DNA of 5,034 nt from NCBI GenBank assembly GCA_003156235.1, contig PMGP01000227.1:3160-8193 (forward strand), in the 5' to 3' direction. The notes under the pieces are model-generated. The model made no database searches. It was given only the letters and a program-made list of their open reading frames with translations, and was not told the DNA's origin. Source of the stretch: Acidobacteriaceae bacterium. Lineage in GTDB: Bacteria > Acidobacteriota > Terriglobia > Terriglobales > Acidobacteriaceae. The first letter of the stretch is position 1, and each line of letters starts with the position of its first letter. Shown here piece after piece: positions 1-4,715 of this stretch. A program made the position numbers and the translations under genes.

Positions 1-2123
1 GAGTTCATGGCGCGGGTCATGCCGACGTAGCAGAGGCGGCGCTCTTCTTCGAGCTCGTCGGGGTTGTTGAGGGTGCGCGAGTGGGGAAAAAGGCCCTCTT
101 CCAGGCCGGCGAGGAAGACCAGCGGGAACTCCAGACCCTTGGCGGCGTGCAGCGTCATGAGCGTGACGCGGGCGTCGGGGTCGTACTGGTCGGTGTCGGA
201 GGCCAGAGCGGCGTGGTCCAGGAAATCAGCCAGAGTCTCGCCGCGGGCTTCGGCATCGTGCGCGGCGTTGGCCAGTTCCTTCAGGTTTTCAATGCGGCTG
301 AAGGCCTCCGGCGAACCTTCGGTTTCTAAGGCTTTGATGTAGCCTGTGCGGTCGAGGAGAAACTTGATCAGCTCGGGGAGGGTGGCCGCGTCGCCGAGTT
401 TGCGAAAGGCGCTCCCACGTCCTTTTTCTTCTTTCGCTGCTTCTTCATCGTCCGATTCTACGTCGGGGTTGGGTGGGGTTGGATTCCCAGGCACCCGGCG
501 CTTCGACTGAGCGGCGAAGGGCGAAAAGCTTGTGGCGTCGAGTTGCTGAAGGCCGTTTCCTTCCGTGTTGGCTGAGTCTTCCGTGGATGCGCCGAACTCG
601 AAGCCGGTATCGGCGTCATTCGCTTCCATTACGGCCACGTCAGCGGAGAGCTTGCCGGCAAAGTCAGGGTCCATCATGGCTTGGGCGTCGAGGATGAGCT
701 GGCGAAAGGACTCGATGGCCATCAGTGCCCGCGCGGGGATGAGCCGGTTCTGAATAGCCGCACCGATGGCCTCCCAGGTGGACTGGCCGGTTTCCAGGGC
801 CAGACGCTCCAGTGTTTCGAGGGAGGTTTTGCCGATGCCGCGGGCCGGGGTGTTGATGACTCGCTGCAGGGCCATGGAATCGTGAGGGTTGCGGATGAGC
901 CTCAAATAGCCGAGGAGGTCTTTAATCTCGGCTCTCTCGTAAAAGCTGAAGCCGCCGACCATGGTGTAGGAGATGTTATAGCGGCGCAGAGCCTCCTCAA
1001 CCAGCCGCGATTGGGCATTGGTGCGGTAGAGCACGGCGCAATGCCCCCTTCCGGGGTCTTGCGTCTCGGGCGAGTTTCCCTGGCGCAAAAAAGCCTGAAT
1101 GCGATCGGCGATAAAAAGAGCTTCGTTTTCGCCGTCAGGAGCCTCGTAATAGCCGATCAGCGAGCCACCCTGGCGATCTGTCCAGAGCTTTTTGCCCTTG
1201 CGCTTGAGGTTGTTGGCGACCACGGCTCCGGCAGCTTCCAGAATAATCTGAGTTGACCGGTAGTTCTGCTCCAGCCTCACGATGCGGGCGTTGGGAAAAT
1301 CCTTTTCAAACTCCAGAATGTTGCGAATGTCGGCGCCGCGCCACGAATAAATGCTCTGGTCCTCGTCGCCCACGGCGCAGACGTTCTTTCGCTCGCCGGC
1401 CAGCAGCTTCATCAGCTCATACTGGGGACGGTTGGTGTCTTGGTACTCGTCGATCAATAAAAATCTGTATCTGCGCTGGTAGCGCTCGCGGGCCTCCGAG
1501 GAGACTTTGAGCAGGCGAACGGCTTCCAGCAGCAGGTCGTCGAAGTCCAGGGCGTTGCACTTGCGCAGCTCGGCCTGGTAGCTCTGGAAGATGTGGGCGA
1601 TGCGTTCGCCGTTGGGGTCCTTGGAGGAGAGGTAATACTCCTGAGGATCGACCATGTGATTCTTGGCCCAGGAGATGCGGCCCAGAACCGTGCGCGGGGT
1701 AAGCTGCTTGGTGTCCAAGCCCATGCGCTTCATAATCTGCTTGACGATGGCCTGCTGGTCGTTCTCGTCGTAGATGGCAAAGGAGCGGGTGAGACCCTCG
1801 TTGCCGACCTTCAGAGCCTCAATGTCGCGGCGCAAGATGCGGACGCAGAAGGAGTGGAAGGTGCACAGAAGCGGCTTAGCCAGCGACGAATGGCCCAGCA
1901 GCCGGTCAACGCGCTCGCCCATCTCGCTGGCGGCCTTGTTGGTGAAGGTGACGGCCAGAATGGAGTCCGGCGCGACGCCCTTCTCTTGGATAAGCCAGGC
2001 GATGCGGCTGGTGATGACGCGCGTCTTGCCCGAGCCGGCCCCGGCGAGAATCAGCAGTGGGCCCTCTGAGGACTCGACTGCTGCGCGCTGTTCGGGATTC
2101 AGATTGTCGGCTAACGGCTGCAA
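1..2123 (-). CDS. pcrA: UvrD/PcrA-type ATP-dependent 3'-5' DNA helicase, C-terminus cut by window edge
   Basis: This is a superfamily 1A DNA helicase. The family uses ATP to unwind DNA 3'-5' in nucleotide excision and mismatch repair and to clear recombinase or stalled polymerase. Read in the complement, 707 codons are open to the left edge. Visible motifs, numbered from a TTG at 2123, are: LNPEQ Q-motif (8-12); Walker A GAGSGKT (28-34); TFTNKAA (59-65); TFHS (88-91); motif II LLIDEYQDT (222-230); motif III VGDEDQSIYSWRGAD (251-265); motif IV LEQNYRST (284-291); motif V MTLHAAKGLEFP (656-667); motif VI EEERRLCYVGMTRA (692-705). QSIYSWRGAD and the TGY segment at 593-595 favour PcrA over Rep. 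Residues about 485-570 form an acidic, Pro/Asn-rich insertion where family members have a short linker. No in-frame ATG lies near the N-terminus. TTG at 2123 is chosen because it gives the family's usual lead before the Q-motif, but it lacks a Shine-Dalgarno sequence. The family is very clear; the start is uncertain. Confidence 0.93.
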   Translation of the reverse strand, partial: MQPLADNLNPEQRAAVESSEGPLLILAGAGSGKTRVITSRIAWLIQEKGVAPDSILAVTFTNKAASEMGERVDRLLGHSSLAKPLLCTFHSFCVRILRRDIEALKVGNEGLTRSFAIYDENDQQAIVKQIMKRMGLDTKQLTPRTVLGRISWAKNHMVDPQEYYLSSKDPNGERIAHIFQSYQAELRKCNALDFDDLLLEAVRLLKVSSEARERYQRRYRFLLIDEYQDTNRPQYELMKLLAGERKNVCAVGDEDQSIYSWRGADIRNILEFEKDFPNARIVRLEQNYRSTQIILEAAGAVVANNLKRKGKKLWTDRQGGSLIGYYEAPDGENEALFIADRIQAFLRQGNSPETQDPGRGHCAVLYRTNAQSRLVEEALRRYNISYTMVGGFSFYERAEIKDLLGYLRLIRNPHDSMALQRVINTPARGIGKTSLETLERLALETGQSTWEAIGAAIQNRLIPARALMAIESFRQLILDAQAMMDPDFAGKLSADVAVMEANDADTGFEFGASTEDSANTEGNGLQQLDATSFSPFAAQSKRRVPGNPTPPNPDVESDDEEAAKEEKGRGSAFRKLGDAATLPELIKFLLDRTGYIKALETEGSPEAFSRIENLKELANAAHDAEARGETLADFLDHAALASDTDQYDPDARVTLMTLHAAKGLEFPLVFLAGLEEGLFPHSRTLNNPDELEEERRLCYVGMTRAMN

Positions 2124-2304
2124 GGGGCAAGTCCAGGCGGGAAGGGTCCTGAGTCTAGTGTACCGGCTGGGGGTCGAGAGAGCAGTGTGCTCACCCAGCA
2201 GTGCCCGTCGAGTGCGCCGGCGGTTTCCTGTTACGCGATTGTTGAAGAGAGAGTAACTGCCGAGTGGGCGGTCAATCGCCAGCCTTGGAGTAGTTTTGTG
2301 AAAG

Positions 2305-2356
2305 GGCACGACTTCAGTCGTGCCAAAAGCAAAATGAAAGCGGTTGGGCTTTAGCC
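2305..2356. repeat. REP-like palindromic element (two short inverted repeats)
   Basis: A perfect inverted repeat occupies 2305-2324: arms GGCACGACT and AGTCGTGCC of 9 bp each around a 2-base TC centre. After 22 bases a second, smaller palindrome follows at 2347-2356 (GGCT-TT-AGCC). A strong hairpin followed by a GGCTTTAGCC unit in intergenic DNA is typical of dispersed REP/BIME-type elements. I recall very similar GGCACGAC...GTCGTGCC units in acidobacterial genomes, but this rests on memory and no search was run. It lacks a following T-run on either strand, so it is not an obvious rho-independent terminator, although it could protect the flagellin mRNA 3' end. Confidence 0.6.
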
Positions 2357-2443
2357 ACAGAGCTACTGTCAGAGTAATTTCCGGATAGGCGGTAATGCCG
2401 AAATCCTGAAGCCAGATGCTCGGTGAGCCAGCGTTTTAAAGGG

Positions 2444-2458
2444 CCGCGCGGGGCGCGG
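2444..2458 (-). terminator. Weak candidate rho-independent terminator of the flagellin gene
   Basis: In the complement, 10 bases after the flagellin TAA codon, a GC-only stem CCGCG-(CCCCG)-CGCGG forms. It is followed by CCCTTTAAAA, which gives only three consecutive T residues. Position and GC-rich stem fit a terminator, but the short stem and poor U-tract make it weak. The REP-like hairpin about 120 bases further on may be the real 3' boundary. Confidence 0.35.
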
Positions 2459-2468
2459 TTATTGATCA

Positions 2469-4019
2469 TTATTGCAAGAGCTTGATGACTTCCTGCTGCA
2501 TTCTGTTTGCCTGGGCGAGGGCGGAGATGCCGGTCTGGTTGAGGATTTCGTATTTGGACATTGCGGAGGTTGCGGCGGCGTAGTCGGTGGCCTGCACCGC
2601 GTTCTGGGCCGCCTGCACATTCTGCTCCTGGGTGCCCAGCACCTGGCCGATGGCGTTGAGGATATTGATCTGCGAGCCGATATAGCCGTCCTGCGCGGCA
2701 ACGTCGGAGATGGCGGTGTTGATGCTGGTGAGCGCGGACCGGGCGTTAGCCTGGTTTGTGAGGTTTGTAGAACTCAGGTCCTGGCCCGCATGGCCGGTGT
2801 AGCTGAGTGTGGCCGGGGTGGCGGGAGTGGGACCGGTAGCGGGTGATGTGTCAGTCAGGCCGCTTGAATCGATGGTCGTGGGGTAGGCATATTTGGAAAC
2901 GAAGCTCATGACCCCTGTAGTGCTGTTGAAGTTGGCGGTAATCCAATTATTAGTAATGCCGGTGATTCCGTTTGCGAGATTAGCCAGCGAATCGCCGCCG
3001 ACTAACGTGAAGACATTGTTCATACCATCGATGTCTATGATTAACGGACCGGTGACCGTATCGCTGCTGCCAATGGGACTCAACGTTCCTTTAGTTATTT
3101 GTGCGGTAGTGTCCACCAGGTTTTCGGAGAAGGAACTCAGAGTATCAGCCGGTTGAATCAGCCTGAGTACGGCACGACCCAAAGGCGGTTCCGTTATTGT
3201 GAGTGAGGGATCGTCCTGCTGAATGACACTGCCCAGAGTGGCAAGTGAATTGACCAAGGTGCCATCGTAGGTTTGGCCCATGGTATAGCTGTAATCCGTG
3301 CCTCCATCGTTGAAGGAATAGCTGCCGGTGAGGATGTCGGCGGCGGCGCTGCCTATCAACCCTCCGGTTTGAATTTGACCCGCGTTATTGAAGCTTTCGG
3401 TAAAAGTTGTGTCCTGGTTGTCCGCAGTGTAAGTTACTGTTGAGTTTGTCGAACTCGAGCCGCTGCTGGCTGCTATTGCCGGAGCGTAATTGATGACGCC
3501 GCCGGTGTCGCCAACGCAGGAAGAAGACAGGGAGCGGATGTTCAGATTGTCGATCGATTCGCCCGTTGCGGATGAGTCGCCGGTGGCGATTCCGGTGGTA
3601 GCGCCAAAGACCTGTTTGTCGTTGTAGGTGGTGGTTGAACCGATGTTGGAGATCTCGGCCAGGATGGACTGGTACTCCTGGTTGGCCGCTGCACCTTGCG
3701 TGGAATTGAGTGTGCCGTTGGAAGCTTCCGTGGCCAAGGTTACGGCTCGGTTGAGCAGGCTTGTCACTTGCGAGAGAGCGCCATCGGCCACTTGCAAAAG
3801 GCCCACGCCTTCAAGAGCGTTGCTCTGCGACTGAGCCAAGGCCTGCTGATTGGCCTGCAGGCTATTTACGAGCGACAGGCCCGCTGCGTCGTCGGCGGCG
3901 GAGTTGATCCTCGATCCGGAAGACAACTGCTGAAGGACAGTGCTCAGACGGTCGTTGTTTTGGCTTAAATAATTCGCCGCGTACATGGCGGCCAAATTGT
4001 TTAAGACACCCAGGGACAT
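2469..4019 (-). CDS. fliC: Flagellin, the flagellar filament subunit
   Basis: This 516-residue protein is the structural subunit exported through the flagellar type III apparatus and polymerised into the filament. The N-terminal D0/D1 part (about 1-140) starts MSLGVLNNLAAMYA and contains the diagnostic LQQLSSGSRINSAADDAAGL (29-48). A NRAVTLATEASNGT helix (90-103) and a QEYQSILAEI segment (114-123) follow. The C-terminal D1/D0 part (about 420-516) has NARSALTSINTAISDVA and ends in ISALAQANRMQQEVIKLLQ. Residues 141-419 are the variable, surface-exposed region, rich in Thr, Ser, Gly and Asn, with a single cysteine (168) and a Pro/Thr/Ala linker (391-404). It has no signal peptide, as expected for type III export. 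ATG at 4019 is preferred over an in-frame ATG at 4052: AAGG lies 8 bases before it and MSLGVLNN is the normal flagellin start. Translation ends TAA-TGA. The gene appears monocistronic with its own sigma-28-type promoter. Confidence 0.96.
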   Translation of the reverse strand: MSLGVLNNLAAMYAANYLSQNNDRLSTVLQQLSSGSRINSAADDAAGLSLVNSLQANQQALAQSQSNALEGVGLLQVADGALSQVTSLLNRAVTLATEASNGTLNSTQGAAANQEYQSILAEISNIGSTTTYNDKQVFGATTGIATGDSSATGESIDNLNIRSLSSSCVGDTGGVINYAPAIAASSGSSSTNSTVTYTADNQDTTFTESFNNAGQIQTGGLIGSAAADILTGSYSFNDGGTDYSYTMGQTYDGTLVNSLATLGSVIQQDDPSLTITEPPLGRAVLRLIQPADTLSSFSENLVDTTAQITKGTLSPIGSSDTVTGPLIIDIDGMNNVFTLVGGDSLANLANGITGITNNWITANFNSTTGVMSFVSKYAYPTTIDSSGLTDTSPATGPTPATPATLSYTGHAGQDLSSTNLTNQANARSALTSINTAISDVAAQDGYIGSQINILNAIGQVLGTQEQNVQAAQNAVQATDYAAATSAMSKYEILNQTGISALAQANRMQQEVIKLLQ

Positions 4020-4027
4020 GGCTCGTA

Positions 4028-4031
4028 CCTT
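4028..4031 (-). promoter_or_regulatory. Shine-Dalgarno sequence of flagellin
   Basis: AAGG in the complement lies 8 bases before the ATG at 4019. The alternative ATG at 4052 is preceded by GGCGCGCTGTTGGAA-type sequence without a well-placed match. This site therefore decides the start codon. Confidence 0.75.
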
Positions 4032-4039
4032 GCGGGGTA

Positions 4040-4058
4040 GCGCCATTTCCAACAGCGC
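4040..4058 (-). promoter_or_regulatory. Small leader hairpin with GGA in the loop, upstream of the flagellin RBS
   Basis: In the flagellin leader the complement reads GCGC-(TGTTGGAAATG)-GCGC, a 4-bp stem with a GGA triplet in an 11-base loop. It lies about 9 bases 5' of the AAGG ribosome site. A second GGA lies further up the leader (CCGGAAAAGG, near 4067-4076). GGA in a hairpin loop near the ribosome site is the kind of site bound by CsrA, which controls flagellin translation together with FliW in some bacteria. The stem is very short, so this is only a candidate. Confidence 0.25.
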
Positions 4059-4125
4059 GCCGCCTGCCTTTTCCGGTCGACGACGGAACTAATAACTCGG
4101 ACCGGTATCTGTAGACTCGGAGCCA

Positions 4126-4152
4126 TCATCGGCCCAAACCGAAAGTACGTTA
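4126..4152 (-). promoter_or_regulatory. Sigma-28 (FliA/SigD)-type promoter of flagellin
   Basis: The complement carries TAAC (4149-4152), exactly 15 bases of spacer (4134-4148) and GCCGATGA (4126-4133). The consensus known for flagellar late genes is TAAA-N15-GCCGATAA, so 10 of 12 core positions and the spacing match. It lies about 105 bases upstream of the flagellin ATG, giving a leader of roughly 100 nt. Flagellin is the classic sigma-28 target, so the context agrees. Confidence 0.75.
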
Positions 4153-4181
4153 CCTCTAAGGCAACTCTGCTCGGAGGCGGA

Positions 4182-4234
4182 ACAGATCGTCTGAATAAGA
4201 AACAGTCTGATTGGAAAATCAAAGATTGTCTGAA
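4182..4234 (-). repeat. Repeated TTCAGAC motifs behind the flagellin promoter
   Basis: Two 14-base copies at 4182-4195 and 4221-4234 agree at 12 of 14 positions. In the complement both contain TTCAGAC-R-ATCT and both lie in the same orientation, 39 bases apart. A third, partial copy with the TCAGAC core lies between them at 4205-4210. They begin about 30 bases upstream of the -35 element of the flagellin promoter, where activator sites are often found. No binding protein can be named. Confidence 0.4.
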
Positions 4235-4274
4235 AGAGTCGCCCTACGCAGCTGCTTGAGAAACCGTATTAGCG

Positions 4275-4298
4275 CCGGAACCAAAAAGGCCGTTCCGG
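4275..4298. repeat. Inverted repeat CCGGAAC-N10-GTTCCGG
   Basis: Perfect 7-bp arms (4275-4281 and 4292-4298) surround a 10-base centre. No T-run follows on either side, so it is not a convincing terminator. Its centre lies about 140 bases upstream of the toxin-antitoxin -35 box and about 135 bases upstream of the flagellin -35 element. It could be a dimeric regulator site for either unit, or chance. Confidence 0.35.
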
Positions 4299-4409
4299 GA
4301 GCATCGTCGCCAAACCTGAGATTACTATTCGGTAAACAACAAAGAGACAGCCGGTCGGACTACAGGGGATCCCGATCCTTCTTACGATCAGTATTTTGGG
4401 GGCAGGTTA

Positions 4410-4445
4410 TTGTACAAATTGACCATTTTAGACAAAATGTACATT
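4410..4445. promoter_or_regulatory. Candidate toxin-antitoxin autoregulatory operator, two TGTACA palindromes
   Basis: Site 1 is the perfect palindrome TTGTACAA (4410-4417) and site 2 is the perfect palindrome AATGTACATT (4436-4445); their centres are 27 bases apart. They also form one larger inverted repeat: TGTACAAATTG (4411-4421) and CAAAATGTACA (4433-4443) are complementary at 9 of 11 positions around an 11-base spacer. TGTACA is the known core of the YefM-YoeB operator repeats in E. coli, and the antitoxin encoded 19 bases downstream is of the same family. Site 2 lies between the -35 and -10 boxes, so occupancy would block RNA polymerase. Confidence 0.75.
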
Positions 4446-4457
4446 CTCTGTTATTCT
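4429..4457 (+). promoter_or_regulatory. Housekeeping-type promoter of the toxin-antitoxin operon
   Basis: TAGACA (4429-4434; 5 of 6 to TTGACA), a spacer of exactly 17 bases (4435-4451) and TATTCT (4452-4457; 4 of 6 to TATAAT) form a good sigma-70-type promoter. Transcription would begin about seven bases after the -10 box, at or next to the antitoxin ATG (4464). A TTGACC at 4419-4424 is a better -35 by itself, but no good -10 lies 16-18 bases from it. Confidence 0.65.
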
Positions 4458-4463
4458 GTTCCT

Positions 4464-4715
4464 ATGCCGACCGTCTCCGCAACCCACGCCAAGCAGAACT
4501 TCGCCGCAACGATTGATGCCGCGCAGCGCGAACCAGTGCGCATCCAGCGTCATGAGCGCGATATTGCTGTGCTGGTATCCGCAGACGAATACGAGAAGAT
4601 CCACAAGATGCGCGTGGAGGAATTGATTCGGCTGAGCGAAGAAAATGGACGCTATGCCGAGTCGCAGGGCATGACCGATGAACTGCTCGAGCAATTGCTG
4701 GCCGATAAGGGATGA
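4464..4715 (+). CDS. Type II antitoxin, Phd/YefM family
   Basis: This 83-residue protein is the predicted antitoxin of a PIN-toxin operon: it binds and neutralises the toxin and represses its own promoter as a dimer. The N-terminal part (about 1-50) fits the Phd/YefM fold: TVSATHAKQNF (3-13), a PVRIQRHERDIAVLVS strand pair (24-39) and the typical SADEYEKI (39-46). The remaining 35 residues are acidic and probably helical (VEELIRLSEENGRYAES, TDELLEQLL), as expected for the toxin-wrapping tail. Length is normal for the family. ATG at 4464 is chosen because homology begins there and the promoter -10 lies just before it. In-frame TTG (4410) and ATG (4437) would fall inside the operator and promoter. 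There is no Shine-Dalgarno sequence, which fits a leaderless mRNA. The stop overlaps the toxin start as ATGA. Confidence 0.88.
   Translation: MPTVSATHAKQNFAATIDAAQREPVRIQRHERDIAVLVSADEYEKIHKMRVEELIRLSEENGRYAESQGMTDELLEQLLADKG

Larger units (their letters stand above)
2124..2468. other. Intergenic stretch between flagellin and helicase genes
   Basis: These 345 bases separate two genes that are both on the minus strand. They contain a REP-like palindrome pair (2305-2356), an imperfect stem (2377-2404; ATTTC and GAAAT arms plus GGC/GCC) and a weak candidate flagellin terminator (2444-2458). I found no separate gene. The helicase frame stays open upward to a stop at 2436-2438. A longer N-terminus is therefore formally possible, but its translation resembles nothing I recognise. 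I could not identify a convincing helicase promoter; the best -10-like box (TACACT in the complement, near 2157-2162) has no matching -35. Confidence 0.6.
4153..4409. other. Non-coding divergent region between flagellin promoter and toxin-antitoxin operon
   Basis: These 257 bases separate the divergently transcribed flagellin gene and toxin-antitoxin operon. Besides the TTCAGAC repeats (4182-4234) and an inverted repeat (4275-4298), I see nothing gene-like. The open frames crossing it lack a family signature. The longest plus-strand one starts with TTG at 4211 and runs into the antitoxin in another frame. Confidence 0.6.

Noticed and set aside
681..1256. A 191-residue plus-strand open frame, and other plus-strand frames within 64-2256
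   Set aside because: They lie opposite the helicase, whose minus-strand frame carries all the SF1A motifs. Their translations show no family features and reflect the GC-rich codon pattern of the real gene.
1906..2130. A 74-residue minus-strand frame starting just before the helicase
   Set aside because: It overlaps the helicase N-terminus in another frame, and its Arg-rich translation is a frame-shifted copy of the Walker A region. The helicase frame itself is intact, so this is not a frameshift remnant.
2472..2846. Plus-strand open frame of 124 residues opposite the flagellin 3' end, and others opposite the gene
   Set aside because: These are antisense shadows of the conserved flagellin coding sequence, with Gly/Val-rich translations and no ribosome site of note.
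4020..4052. Flagellin start at the upstream in-frame ATG (4052)
   Set aside because: It would add MEMALPRKVRA, which flagellins lack. The AAGG ribosome site and the MSLGVLNN family start point to 4019.
4001..4222. A 73-residue minus-strand frame across the flagellin leader and promoter
   Set aside because: It spans the sigma-28 promoter and overlaps the flagellin start in another frame. There is no recognisable domain.
4410..4463. Antitoxin start at the upstream TTG (4410) or ATG (4437)
   Set aside because: Both lie within the operator and promoter, and the added residues do not resemble Phd/YefM N-termini.
4211..4516. A 101-residue plus-strand frame upstream of the antitoxin
   Set aside because: It begins with TTG, has no Shine-Dalgarno sequence or family signature, and runs through the toxin-antitoxin promoter into the antitoxin in a different frame.
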